This document shows, one piece after another, positions 26,670 through 35,509 of a stretch of DNA of 64,000 nt. Source of the DNA: Streptomyces panaciradicis (GTDB taxonomy: Bacteria; Actinomycetota; Actinomycetes; Streptomycetales; Streptomycetaceae); NCBI RefSeq assembly GCF_023516615.1, contig NZ_JAMGBF010000078.1, forward strand, positions 1-64,000. Direction: 5' to 3'. Each line of letters opens with the position of its first letter. Position 1 is the first letter of the stretch. A program made the translations under genes and the position numbers. The notes beneath the pieces are model-generated. The model was not told the origin of the DNA, made no database searches, and saw nothing but the letters and a program-made list of their open reading frames with translations.

Positions 26670-28343
26670 ATGCGGCTGCGCGCACTTCTGGACACCGATG
26701 CGCTGGGCCTGAGGCTGCTCGGTGGCGAGGACGAGCTGGACCGCACCGTACGGGGCGTCATGACCACCGACCTCCGGGACCCGAGCCGCTATCTGTCGGG
26801 CGGCGAGCTGGTGCTCACGGGGCTGGCCTGGCGGCGCGACGCGGACGACTCGGAGCCGTTCGTACGCCTCCTCGTGCAGGCCGGCGTGGCCGCCCTGGCG
26901 GCCGGTGAGGCGGAGCTCGGGGACGTGCCGGAGGACCTGGTGCTGGCCTGCGCCCGCAACCGGCTGCCGCTGTTCGCGGTGCACGAGTCGGTGGCGTTCG
27001 CGACGATCACCGAGCACGTGGTGCGGCAGGTCAGCGGCGAGCGCGCCGGGGACCTCGCGGCCGTCGTCGACCGGCACCGCCGGATGATGACCTCCGGTCC
27101 GGCCGGCGGCGGCCCGGACGTGGTCCTGGACCTGCTCGGCTCCGACCTGGACCTCAGAGCCTGGGTGCTGTCCCCCACCGGCCGGCTCATCGCGGGCTCC
27201 AAGGCGGCCGGGCCCGCCCTGCCCGCCGAGGTCTGCGCCGAGCTGGCCGCCGAGCACCTCGCCGCCACCCGCACCGGCCGCCGCGGACCGCACCGGCTGA
27301 GCGCCGGCCAGACGACGTACTCGCTCTTTCCGATCCGCAGCAGCGGACGGTCCCCGCAGGCCGCCCGGGACGTCCGGGAGACGGTCCTGTCGGACTGGCT
27401 GCTGGCCGTCGAGGCGGACGCGGGCGACTGGCCCGCCGAGCGCCTCGACCTGCTGCAGGGCGTCACCCAGCTGATCTCCGTCGAGCGGGACCGCCGGGAC
27501 GCCGCCCGCACGGTCCGGCGCCGTCTCGCCCAGGAGGTCCTGGAGCTGGTCCAGACGGGCGCCGCGCCCGCCGAGATCGCCGCCCGCCTCAGGGTGGCCG
27601 CCCCGGTCCTGCTGCCCGGTCTCGGGGCCGCCCCGCACTGGCAGGTGGTCGTGGCCCGCGTCGAGTGGCAGGACGCCGGCATCGAGGCAGGCCCGGTCGC
27701 CCAGGCGCTGCTGGAGGAGATCCTCGTCGACCCCCTGGCGACGGGCCCGGAGCCCTCCGACCGGATCGCCGTCGCGCACACCGGCGAGGAGGCCGTGGCC
27801 CTCGTCCCGCTGCCGGCGGTCTCCGCCGAGCACGACGGCTCGGAGACGGGGATCCTCGCCGAGGCGCTCCTGCAGTCCGTACGGGAGCCGCTGTCGGCCG
27901 GCCTCGACGACGACGGGCAGCTCACGCTCGGGGTGAGCGCGGCCGTGCACTCCGCGGAGGGCCTGCGCGGGGCGCTGGAGGAGGCGCGGCACGCGCGCAG
28001 GGTCGCCGCCGCGCGACCGGGGCGGGTGTGCGCGGCGGGCCACCAGGAGCTGGCCTCGCACGTGCTGCTGCTCCCCTTCGTGCCGGACGACGTGCGGCGC
28101 GCGTTCACCGCGCGGCTGCTCGACCCGCTGCGTGACTACGACCGCCGCCACCGCGCCGAGCTGATCCCCACCCTGGAGGCGTTCCTGGACTGCGACGGCT
28201 CCTGGACCCGGTGTGCGACCCGGCTGCACCTGCACGTCAACACGCTGCGCTACCGGGTGGGGCGGATCGAGCAGTTGACGGGCCGCGACCTGTCCCGGCT
28301 GGAGGACAAGCTCGATTTCTTCCTGGCGTTGCGCATGAGCTGA
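26670..28343 (+). CDS. pucR: PucR-family purine catabolism regulator
   Basis: 557 residues. An N-terminal PucR domain ('GGEDELDRTVRGVMTTDLRD', 'YLSGGELVLTG') and a GGDEF-like middle region precede the C-terminal helix-turn-helix ('CATRLHLHVNTLRYRVGRIE') of the PucR/CdaR type. Such proteins control purine or allantoin degradation genes in response to pathway metabolites. Divergent placement beside the xanthine dehydrogenase run makes these genes its likely targets. Confidence 0.92.
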   Translation: MRLRALLDTDALGLRLLGGEDELDRTVRGVMTTDLRDPSRYLSGGELVLTGLAWRRDADDSEPFVRLLVQAGVAALAAGEAELGDVPEDLVLACARNRLPLFAVHESVAFATITEHVVRQVSGERAGDLAAVVDRHRRMMTSGPAGGGPDVVLDLLGSDLDLRAWVLSPTGRLIAGSKAAGPALPAEVCAELAAEHLAATRTGRRGPHRLSAGQTTYSLFPIRSSGRSPQAARDVRETVLSDWLLAVEADAGDWPAERLDLLQGVTQLISVERDRRDAARTVRRRLAQEVLELVQTGAAPAEIAARLRVAAPVLLPGLGAAPHWQVVVARVEWQDAGIEAGPVAQALLEEILVDPLATGPEPSDRIAVAHTGEEAVALVPLPAVSAEHDGSETGILAEALLQSVREPLSAGLDDDGQLTLGVSAAVHSAEGLRGALEEARHARRVAAARPGRVCAAGHQELASHVLLLPFVPDDVRRAFTARLLDPLRDYDRRHRAELIPTLEAFLDCDGSWTRCATRLHLHVNTLRYRVGRIEQLTGRDLSRLEDKLDFFLALRMS

Positions 28344-28495
28344 GAGTCGTCTCCGGGGGCCTCGAATGGCACCAAGTGCCGCCCGGGTCCCACGACTTTG
28401 TGAAATCCTTCACCCAGCCCCTTGGCCGAGCGCCCGGATTCGTGCTGAGATGCGGCCACCAACCAAGGCTCGATGGCGTGCTCGGGGAGGGCAAC

Positions 28496-29278
28496 GTGGC
28501 GCATACCGCCATGTCTGGTACCGGAACGACCGCAGGTGACGATCCCCTCCAGACCGCGGTATGGCGGCTGCGCTCACGGGCCTGCTGGGTCGACGCGGCC
28601 GCACTGCTGGAGCCGGTCACCGCCGGCTCCGCGCTGCAGAGAGCGGCGCTCCTCGTGGAGAAGTGCCTGTACACGGAGCAGGGCTGGGAGGCGGCCGAGG
28701 ACGCGCTGCGTACGGCGGAGGCCCTCGCCCACACCGACGACGAGCGCGGCGCGGCCGCTTGTGAACGCGGGTACTTGGCGTACGCGGCGACGCTGCACTC
28801 CGTGCGCGACCGGGCCGACGAGGCGCGGGCCGCGCTCGGGCGGGCGGCGGCGCTGATCGCGCCCGGGGCGGCGGGGCGGCCGCTGCTGGACTTCCGGCGC
28901 GGGCTGATCGCCGAGAACCTGACCGGCTCCCCGCAGGCCGCGCGGGCCGCGTACCGCCGTGCGCACGCCGGCGCCACCGCCCACTCCGATCCCCTGCTGC
29001 TGTCCTTCACCTGGCGCCATCTCGCGGGCCTCGACCTGCGGGAGGGGGAGCTGGCGGAGGCGCGGCACGGGTTCGCCGAGTCGCTGCGCATCCGCGAGGA
29101 GCTGGGCTACCTCGTGGGCACGGCGCCCGCCCTGGTGTCGCTGGCCGACGCGGAGACGGAACCGGAGGCGTCCCGGCTGCGGGAGGAGGCCCGACGGCTG
29201 TTCCGGCTGCTGGGCGGCGTACCGACATGGCTGGCACGGCAGCTGGCGCCCCCGGCACCGGACGCGGCGACGGCCTGA
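28496..29278 (+). CDS. tetratricopeptide-repeat protein of unknown function
   Basis: 260 residues; the GTG at 28496 is chosen because GGGGAGG sits just upstream, while the longer open frame overlaps pucR. The sequence is alpha-helical and alanine-rich with TPR-like spacing ('GWEAAEDALRTAEALA', 'GELAEARHGFAESLRI'). There is no signal peptide or catalytic motif. It is probably a soluble scaffold or regulator accessory. Confidence 0.7.
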   Translation: MAHTAMSGTGTTAGDDPLQTAVWRLRSRACWVDAAALLEPVTAGSALQRAALLVEKCLYTEQGWEAAEDALRTAEALAHTDDERGAAACERGYLAYAATLHSVRDRADEARAALGRAAALIAPGAAGRPLLDFRRGLIAENLTGSPQAARAAYRRAHAGATAHSDPLLLSFTWRHLAGLDLREGELAEARHGFAESLRIREELGYLVGTAPALVSLADAETEPEASRLREEARRLFRLLGGVPTWLARQLAPPAPDAATA

Positions 29279-29295
29279 GGCGTGATTTCGTTGGC

Positions 29296-29475
29296 CTAGG
29301 GCGTGTGTCGAAAGTCCCGTCGTCCGCCCGAAGGGCGGGCCCCGCGGCGTCTGGTGCGTGCGATCGCAAGGCGCCGGAGCGCCCTAATAGCGGAGCTATT
29401 CGGGCGTTTCGGCAACGCCGCGAGCGCGCGTGCCAGGCGCCGCGGGGCAGGCGGGACTTTCGACACACGCCCTAG
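29296..29475. repeat. 180-bp long palindromic repeat element (MITE-like)
   Basis: Perfect 24-bp terminal inverted repeats (29296-29319 and 29452-29475) begin and end with CTAG. The inside is also largely self-complementary: the CCCCGCGGCG arm near 29340 pairs with CGCCGCGGGG near 29437. The whole could fold into one long hairpin. It encodes nothing and lies in an intergenic gap. It looks like a non-autonomous mobile or REP-type element. Confidence 0.8.
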
Positions 29476-29547
29476 AGGTCACTGAGAGGAAGCTGAGAGG
29501 TTGCTGTGCCAGTGTGGCGCGCCCAACCCCCTCATAGGAGCCTCTCG

Positions 29548-30054
29548 ATGAGCCTCGTCAATGGCTTGCCCGCACATGTCCTCTTGGTGCACTTCGTCGT
29601 CGTCCTCGTGCCACTGACCGCCATCGCGGTCGTGGCGAGCGCCGTGTGGCCCTCCGTCGCGCGCCGCATGGGTGTGGCCCTGCCGGTGCTCGCGCTGGTC
29701 ACGCTGGCGAGCGTGCCGCTGACCACGAGCGCCGGCGAGTGGCTGGAGGAGCACGTGGGCAGCGACGCCCTGGTACGGCGGCACGCGGAACTCGGCGACG
29801 GGCTGCTGCCCTGGGCCCTGGGCCTGTTCGTGCTGGCGGCCGCGGTGTGGTGGACGACCCGGCGGACCTCGTCGTCCGAGCAGACGGGCAACCGGTCGGC
29901 GTCGGTCGTGCGGATCGCGGCGGCGGTGCTGTCGGTCGTCGTGGCGGCCGGGGCGGTCGTGGACGTGTACCGCATCGGTGACTCCGGCGCGAAGGCCGCC
30001 TGGCACGACGGCTACTCGAAGACCGCCAAGGGATCGGGCGACGGGGACGACTGA
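29548..30054 (+). CDS. DUF2231-like four-helix membrane protein
   Basis: 168 residues; ATG at 29548 behind AGGAG. The opening 'MSLVNGLPAHVLLVHFVVVLVPL' and a total of four hydrophobic segments match the DUF2231 group, where the N-terminal His-containing helix is characteristic. Some relatives bind haem or act in redox pathways; nothing here proves that. The hydrophilic C-terminus carries Lys and Asp residues. Confidence 0.72.
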   Translation: MSLVNGLPAHVLLVHFVVVLVPLTAIAVVASAVWPSVARRMGVALPVLALVTLASVPLTTSAGEWLEEHVGSDALVRRHAELGDGLLPWALGLFVLAAAVWWTTRRTSSSEQTGNRSASVVRIAAAVLSVVVAAGAVVDVYRIGDSGAKAAWHDGYSKTAKGSGDGDD

Positions 30055-30075
30055 CCCCTCGCCTCGCGGACGGGA

Positions 30076-30111
30076 CGTGCGGGGGCTCCGGTCGGTGGGA
30101 ACTCCCGCACG
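30076..30111. terminator. bidirectional hairpin between convergent genes
   Basis: CGTGCGGG at 30076-30083 pairs perfectly with CCCGCACG at 30104-30111. It lies between the stops of the DUF2231-like and GntR genes. Confidence 0.65.
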
Positions 30112-30123
30112 GCCCACGGCGGT

Positions 30124-30969
30124 TCAGCGCCGGCGGGCCGCTCCCGCGAAGTGCTCGCCCACCAGCGCCCGCACCACGTCCAGGTCGCGGGCGATCAGGG
30201 CGTCGAGCAGTGCCGCGTGTTCCGCCGCGTCGGCCACCAGGTCGGCGCGGCCGCGCGACGCCGGTGCCCCGACCAGCGGCCACTGGGCGCGGCGGTGCAG
30301 GTCGTCGGCGATGCGGACGAGTTGTTCGTTGCCGGACAGGGCCAGCATCGCCCGGTGGAAGGTGCGGTCCGACTCACCGTACGTCGCCCGGCAGCCCGAG
30401 GACGCGGCGCGGACCGTCGCCTCGGCGAGCGGGCGCAGCTCCGCCCAGCACTCCACCGGGACCGTACGGGCCAGGCGCAGCATCACCGGCACCTCGATCA
30501 GCGCCCGCACCTCGGCCAGCTCGGCCAGTTCCCGGGTGCCGCGCTCCACCACCCGGAAGCCGCGGTTGGGCACCACCTCGACCGCGCCGTCCAGCGCGAG
30601 CTGCTGCATCGCCTCGCGCACCGGTGTCGCGGAGACGCCGAAGCGCTCGCCCAGGGCCGGCGCCGAGTACACCTCGCCGGGCCGCAGCTCGCCGGTCACC
30701 AGGGCGGTGCGCAGCGCGGAGAGGATCTGGCCCCGTACCGAGGCCCGCTGAACCTGACGCGGTCCGGTGATCGGCTGCTCACTGTGCGTGTGCTCGCCGC
30801 GCGCGCCCCCGCCCGCGGCGATGCCCCGTTCCCGGTCGACGTCGGCCGCGGCCGGCTGCGGCGGCACCCTGGGCACGTCCGCGCCGGCCTGCGGGACACC
30901 CGTCCGTGCCGAGCCCTGCGCGCTCTGCCTCACGGGTCCTCCTCCGGACGTGTCGGTACTTGGGGTCAT
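30124..30969 (-). CDS. GntR-family (FCD/FadR type) transcriptional regulator
   Basis: 281 residues. About 70 disordered residues precede the GntR winged HTH ('GQILSALRTALVTGELRPGE', 'FGVSATPVREAMQQLALDG'), followed by an FCD effector domain ('ALIEVPVMLRLA', 'FHRAMLALSGN'). The long N-terminal tail is unusual; an internal start near the HTH is possible. The target is unclear because no metabolic gene adjoins it. Confidence 0.85.
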   Translation of the reverse strand: MTPSTDTSGGGPVRQSAQGSARTGVPQAGADVPRVPPQPAAADVDRERGIAAGGGARGEHTHSEQPITGPRQVQRASVRGQILSALRTALVTGELRPGEVYSAPALGERFGVSATPVREAMQQLALDGAVEVVPNRGFRVVERGTRELAELAEVRALIEVPVMLRLARTVPVECWAELRPLAEATVRAASSGCRATYGESDRTFHRAMLALSGNEQLVRIADDLHRRAQWPLVGAPASRGRADLVADAAEHAALLDALIARDLDVVRALVGEHFAGAARRR

Positions 30970-31462
30970 TACGGCGGGTTGTTACTCGTCCGTCAAGCAC
31001 CATAAGCGCACAAGCCGTCAGTTCAAATCCCGACCATCCCGAATCAGGCAAGGCTTACCTTGCCATCCATTCCGGTCGGGAGAGGCACCATCCCGCGAGA
31101 GGCGCCGGGTCACCTGGCGCTCACCGGGCGGCCAAGCCGTCGGGAGCGGACGCCAGTTGGGACCCCCGGAGGCGCAACCTCCGCGCCGGTCCCGTAAGAT
31201 CACCGCAACGAGACCGCCCCTTCGGTTACAGGTACTTCACAACTTCCTCACTTGGCGCAGGAACTTCCCGAAGAACCATCCGTACGGGTAGTCTTATTCG
31301 AACTCAACTCCCGCCCCTCAAGCGGCAGTTCGAGCAGAACGCCGCCCTGGGCATCCCCTTGCACCTCCTTGGCGGCCTCTTGCCCCGAAACCCCCTGAGG
31401 GCCGGTGGGATTGGGCCACTATGGCGGGCGTTACGCCCTATCCCAATGCAAGGGACCCCTAG
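30970..31462. other. 493-bp intergenic stretch
   Basis: No convincing gene. It holds the promoter sides of the divergent GntR and DUF2637 genes, a 7-bp-arm palindrome at 31047-31064 and a short run resembling a tRNA 3' end at 31021-31042 that cannot fold as a tRNA. Confidence 0.5.
31044..31064. promoter_or_regulatory. iron-box-like palindrome
   Basis: GGCAAGG (31047-31053) and CCTTGCC (31058-31064) flank CTTA. By eye the site matches about 13 of 19 positions of the IdeR/DmdR iron box TTAGGTTAGGCTAACCTAA, including the AGGCT..ACCT core. It lies about 80 bp upstream of the GntR start. It could also be an unrelated operator. Confidence 0.35.
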
Positions 31463-32494
31463 ATGAGACTGACCGACATATCGCTGAACTGGCTGCTTCC
31501 GGGCGCCGTACTGCTCCTGGGCATGCTGGCGGCGGTGGCGGTGCTCGCGCGCAGCAAGCGGTCCGGCGGGGAGCACGCGAAGGACGACTCGTGGGAGCGC
31601 AGTGAGGAGCGCCGCAGGCGCAAGGAGGCTCTGTACGCCACCGCCTCCTACGTGCTGCTGTTCTGCTGTGCGGCGGTCGCCGCCGCGCTCTCCTTCCACG
31701 GCCTGGTCGGCTTCGGCCAGCAGAACCTCGGCCTCACCGACGGCTGGGAGTACCTGGTGCCGTTCGGTCTGGACGGCGCGGCCATGTTCTGTTCCGTGCT
31801 CGCGGTGCGCGAGGCCAGCCACGGTGACGCGGCCCTCGGCTCCCGGATACTGGTGTGGACGTTCGCGGGCGCCGCGGCCTGGTTCAACTGGGTGCACGCG
31901 CCCAGGGGCATCGACCACGCGGGCGCGCCGCAGTTCTTCTCCGGCATGTCCCTGTCGGCGGCCGTCCTGTTCGACCGCGCACTGAAGCAGACCCGCCGTG
32001 CCGCCCTGCGCGAGCAGGGCCTGGTGCCGCGTCCGCTGCCGCAGATCCGTATCGTCCGCTGGCTCCGGGCTCCCCGTGAGACCTACAGGGCCTGGTCGCT
32101 CATGCTCCTGGAGGGTGTGCGCAGCCTGGACGAGGCGGTCGAGGAGGTCCGCGAGGACAAGCGGCAGAAGGAGGAGAACCGGCTGCGCCGCCGCGAGGCG
32201 GACCGCCTGGAGCGCGCCCAGCTCAAGGCGATCAGCCGCGGCCACCGCGGGTTCGTCGGCCGTGGCCGGCCCGAGCCGCAGGCCCTGGAGCGGGCCTCCG
32301 CCCAGGCCACCGCGGAGCCTGCCATATCGGCGCCGGAGCTGCCCGTACGCCAGCGTCCCTCGTTGCAGCCCGTCCGCAAGGGCGGTTCTGACCCGGTGAC
32401 CGTCGACCTCACCGCGGAGGACGACACAATGGCCCTGCCGCGCCTCGACTCCCTGGAGCGCAAGCTCAAGGACCTCGAGCAGCAGTTCGGCTAG
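31463..32494 (+). CDS. DUF2637 membrane protein with coiled-coil tail
   Basis: 343 residues; ATG at 31463 with AAGGGA upstream. An N-terminal membrane helix is followed by a basic segment and three more helices carrying the DUF2637 pattern ('YLVPFGLDGAAMFCSVLAVREA', 'WFNWVHAPR'). The C-terminal 150 residues are charged, with a likely coiled coil (about 215-255) and a final 'LDSLERKLKDLEQQ' helix. DUF2637 proteins are actinobacterial and often linked to plasmid or chromosome maintenance genes, but their role is unknown. Confidence 0.82.
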   Translation: MRLTDISLNWLLPGAVLLLGMLAAVAVLARSKRSGGEHAKDDSWERSEERRRRKEALYATASYVLLFCCAAVAAALSFHGLVGFGQQNLGLTDGWEYLVPFGLDGAAMFCSVLAVREASHGDAALGSRILVWTFAGAAAWFNWVHAPRGIDHAGAPQFFSGMSLSAAVLFDRALKQTRRAALREQGLVPRPLPQIRIVRWLRAPRETYRAWSLMLLEGVRSLDEAVEEVREDKRQKEENRLRRREADRLERAQLKAISRGHRGFVGRGRPEPQALERASAQATAEPAISAPELPVRQRPSLQPVRKGGSDPVTVDLTAEDDTMALPRLDSLERKLKDLEQQFG

Positions 32495-32507
32495 AGACGG
32501 CCGTCAT

Positions 32508-32545
32508 GGGGAGGGGGCGTGGCCTGCGGGCCACGCCCCCTCCCC
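32508..32545. terminator. strong bidirectional terminator
   Basis: Perfect 17-bp arms (32508-32524 and 32529-32545) enclose the tetraloop TGCG. It lies between convergent genes and is the strongest hairpin in the window. Confidence 0.92.
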
Positions 32546-32547
32546 GT

Positions 32548-33030
32548 TCACGCGGCCTCCGCGCCGAGTTCGAACCACACGGCCTTGCCCACCCCGTGCG
32601 CCCGCACCCCCCACGCGTCCGCCAGTGACTGCACCAGGACCAGGCCCCTGCCGTGCGTACCCTCGTCGGCCACCGGCACCCGCAGCCGCGGCCTGCGGGC
32701 CACGAAGTCCCGCACCTCCACCCGCAGTCCGTGGGAACCCACGGTCGCGGTGAGTACCGCGTCCCGGTCGGTGTGGATGAGTGCGTTGGTGACGAGTTCG
32801 CTGGTGAGCAGCTCCGCTATCTCCGACCGTCCGGGCCTGCCCCAGTGCCGCAACAGCTCGCGCAGTGCCCTGCGCGCCTCGGGTACCGCCTTCAGGTCCG
32901 CCCGTCCGAGTCTCTGCCGTAGCTGCGATGGCTGGTCCGGTGCCGGGACGCCGTCCGCCCTTTCCTCCACCGTCTGAGCCGAGGAGGCCCCGATCGCCAT
33001 GGGACCGCCCCCTCGTGCCTGCCTCTTCAT
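32548..33030 (-). CDS. RsbW-like ATP-binding protein (HATPase_c)
   Basis: 160 residues. The GHKL kinase fold is clear: N-box 'SELVTNALIHT', 'VEVRDF' and the glycine motif 'DEGTHGRGLVLVQSLADAWG'. Such stand-alone domains act as anti-sigma factors or partner-switching kinases on sigma factors and anti-anti-sigma proteins, and Streptomyces encode many. ATG at 33030 has a G-rich ribosome site; ATG 33000 is an alternative start. No partner gene is adjacent. Confidence 0.85.
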   Translation of the reverse strand: MKRQARGGGPMAIGASSAQTVEERADGVPAPDQPSQLRQRLGRADLKAVPEARRALRELLRHWGRPGRSEIAELLTSELVTNALIHTDRDAVLTATVGSHGLRVEVRDFVARRPRLRVPVADEGTHGRGLVLVQSLADAWGVRAHGVGKAVWFELGAEAA

Positions 33031-33460
33031 GACCCCCGCCCGCGTGCCGATGTCGGTTCCCCTCCTTGTCGAACACGTTCACGGGATCCATGCCCCATGC
33101 CACACGCGCCAGTCATGTCGAATCATCGACGATCAGGTGTTCGGCCACGGTTGTGCTCCTCACGGCCGGGTGCGGGGACCCTTCGGAGGAAGGCGCCGGG
33201 ACCGTCCGGGCGGGGACGCCACCGCCGCGCACGGCGGCCACGCACGCGGGGAAGAGCGTCCGGAACGTGCCATCAGCCAGTTCGCGTGTCCCGTGCACCG
33301 CGGTGCGCGCGAAAGGCCGGTCCTGTCCGTGCGAGGGGCGGAGCGGACGCCGCCGGCCACCCGTGCGAGCTTCGCTGCCGGTACGGCCTGCCGAAAGCCC
33401 AGGTCGGAGCGGTGCTGCCGGCGTCCCGGGCGACGGGCCGGGTGCCGAGGCCGACGGCCT

Positions 33461-33647
33461 GCCGTACGGCGACGCGGGCGGCCCGCGCAAGAGCGCGCAC
33501 CGCGCGGGGACCGCGGGGCCCTCCCCTCGCCGTCGTCTCTGGGCGGTCTCTTCCATGAGCGGAGGCGATCGGGTCCGTCCGCGTCCGAAGGAGCCGCCGA
33601 CGGCTCCGTGCCACCCGGCTCCGCGCCTACGCGCCCGGCCAACGTCC
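33461..33647 (+). repeat. direct repeat, copy 1 (about 187 bp)
   Basis: Starts at CCGTACGGCGACGCGGGCGG and is nearly identical to the second copy 399 bp downstream, with a few substitutions and short indels. Confidence 0.85.
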
Positions 33648-33859
33648 TGACCGCCGCGGATCGCCCCATCTGCCGATGCCGGTCTGCCGAGGCCGCCGTA
33701 CATGACGAAACCCTGTGGCAGATGGTCCGCGCGGGGCGCGAACCGTCCTTCGGACGACGAAGATCCGGCCCCGAGCCCCGTCGCCCGCGCGGCCGTCCCG
33801 CCGCCGCTCGTGAAAGTGGCCGGAATCCGCTGGTCGCCACCGGGTGACGGAAGCCCGAA

Positions 33860-34038
33860 CCGTACGGCGACGCGGGCGGCCCGCTCAGGGGCGCACCGCG
33901 CGGGGACCGCGGCGCCCTCGCCGTCGTCTCTGGGCGGTCTCTTCCATGAGCGGAGGCGATCGGGTCCGTCCGCGTCCGAAGGAGCCGCCGACGGCTCCGT
34001 GCCACCCGGCTCCGCACCTACGCGCCCGGCCGACGTCC
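33860..34038 (+). repeat. direct repeat, copy 2 (about 179 bp)
   Basis: Second copy of the 33461 repeat. It ends within 100 bp of the broken exported-protein gene. Confidence 0.85.
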
Positions 34039-34131
34039 CGGCCCGACATGCAGGAACGGCCGCGGCGCGGGGGTCGGTGGACCTCCGCGCCGCGGCCGCC
34101 CGATCCTCGGGTGCGGTCGCCGGCCGGGCGA

Positions 34132-34593
34132 CTACTTCGCGCCCAGGGCCTTCGCGCCGATGCGGTAGATCTTGTGGGTGTCGCGGGTGACGTCGACGTA
34201 CACCTTGGTGGTGCTGTTGCGGCTCCAGGTGAGGGTCACGACGGCCTCCGTGTGGTTCCTCGCGGTGCCGTTGTCGGTGACCTTCCAGGCCAGCGGCACG
34301 TTCTGGGCGCGCAGGACGCCGTCGGCGTGCTCCCGGTCCTCTCAGGCGGCCAGCTGCTTCTGGAAGGCGGGCGTGAGGGCGTGGGCGCGCAGGGCCTGGC
34401 CGAGGCTGCCGCTGTCCTCGTCGGTCACCGCGTCGATGTAGGAGCCGTAGAAGTCGGCGACGCGGGTGAGGTTGTCCGACGACTTGCCGCTGACGCTGCG
34501 CGGGGCGCCGGCGGAGGCCTGGGCGGTGGCGCCGAGACCGAGGGCGACGGCGAGGACGCCGGCGGACAGGGCGGTGCGGGTCCTGCTGTTCAT
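34132..34593 (-). pseudogene. small exported protein gene interrupted by an in-frame TGA
   Basis: The 83-codon ORF starting at 34593 (signal peptide 'ALSAGVLAVALGLGATAQASA') stops at TGA 34342-34344. The same frame then continues for 69 sense codons to a TAG at 34132-34134, with normal Streptomyces codon bias and sensible protein sequence ('VPLAWKVTDNGTA', 'VVTLTWSRNSTTKVYVDV', 'KIYRIGAKALGAK'). Changing the TGA to TGG (Trp) restores a 153-residue secreted protein. The most likely cause is a nonsense mutation. A sequencing error or stop readthrough is also possible. The fold looks NTF2-like, but I would not assign a function. Confidence 0.85.
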
Positions 34594-34614
34594 GTGAGTT
34601 CCCCGATTTTCGAA

Positions 34615-34668
34615 GTGTGCGGTGTGTGCGGTGTCTGCGATGCGTGCGGTCGGTGCGGTAGGCGCGGT
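34615..34668. repeat. six tandem copies of a 9-bp unit
   Basis: Units of the form GTGTGCGGT, with point changes in the later copies, fill the gap between two small exported-protein genes and end at the stop codon of the upstream one. Confidence 0.8.
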
Positions 34669-35288
34669 CAGTGGAGCTTCTCGACGGCCTTGGTGGCCGT
34701 CTTCTTGAACGCCTTCACCGGGGCGTCCTTGAAGCCGCCCATGCGTCCCCAGTCGACGACCGTCACGGTCCGGCCGTCCCGGCCGACCGCGAGGAGACGG
34801 ACGTCGGTGGCGCCGTAGGACGTCTCGGTGTGCAGGCCGTAGAGGTGGGCGCCCTCCTCCACGGGCAGGGTGCCGTAGTCCTTGAAGGTGACCTTCAGGT
34901 CCGGGTCGGCCTTCTCGGTCCGGGCCGCGCAGGACCTGATGTCCTTGTCCAGCCGCGCGACGCGTCCCTTCGCCGCGCCGGTGGTCGACGACTCGACGCT
35001 GACCTGGACGGCGTGCGCGTCGAGGTCGGTGCGGAACTCCCGGTGCCAGGAGCCCCGGTCGTCGTTCAGCACCTTCCCCAGGCAGCGGTCCGCCTCCACC
35101 GTCTCCGGCAGGCCGGCGGTGACCTTGCCGGCCGTCCAGGACGACGTGAGGTGCGGCGGAAGATCGGCGGCGGCCAGGAAGCCGGGTGCCTTGGTGACGG
35201 CGCCCGCCGGCTGGGCGAGTGCGGTGCCTGCGGCGAGGCCCGCGGCGGCGAGTGCGACGAGCACACCTGCTCGGGTGCGCTTGGGCAT
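34668..35288 (-). CDS. secreted protein, possibly PknH-like sensor domain
   Basis: 206 residues; the ATG at 35288 (MPKRTRAG) gives a clear signal peptide ending near 'AQPAGAVTKA', and GGGG precedes it. The mature part begins 'LAAADLPPHLTSSW' and has two cysteines (in 'DRCLGK' and 'RSCAAR') likely to form a disulfide. This resembles the extracellular sensor domains of the PknH C-terminal type, but only loosely. It lies just upstream of the broken exported gene on the same strand. Confidence 0.7.
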   Translation of the reverse strand: MPKRTRAGVLVALAAAGLAAGTALAQPAGAVTKAPGFLAAADLPPHLTSSWTAGKVTAGLPETVEADRCLGKVLNDDRGSWHREFRTDLDAHAVQVSVESSTTGAAKGRVARLDKDIRSCAARTEKADPDLKVTFKDYGTLPVEEGAHLYGLHTETSYGATDVRLLAVGRDGRTVTVVDWGRMGGFKDAPVKAFKKTATKAVEKLH

Positions 35289-35509
35289 GGGTGTCCCCCG
35301 TGAGTGAGTACATGGGTGTGGGCTGTCGCCGCGACGGCGGTTGGTCGGTCCGGCCCTGGTCGGTGCGACACCAAGAGCATCGGCTGTCCCGGCGGGCCGG
35401 CGCAACGCCCGCCGCCCGTTCGGCGGTGGTGGAACCATCCCAGCCCATCTGACGTGCAGGTACAGGAAGTGCCTGGGATACGGGGACGCGACGCGACGAC
35501 GGGGGAACG

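Larger units (their letters stand above)
33031..34131. other. 1.1-kb gene-poor region containing a direct duplication
   Basis: Open frames exist on both strands, but they are arginine/proline/serine-rich with no start signals or recognisable domains, so I call no gene. The region holds two copies of a diverged about 180-bp sequence. Confidence 0.6.

Noticed and set aside
31013-31042. Run resembling a tRNA 3' half (GTTCAAATC followed by CATCCCGA)
   Set aside because: No cloverleaf forms upstream, the T-stem does not pair, and no integrase is nearby that would make it an att remnant.
33160-34017. Long minus-strand open frame in the gene-poor region
   Set aside because: The product is Arg/Pro/Ser-rich filler without domain or ribosome site; the frame is open because of high GC and the duplicated segment.
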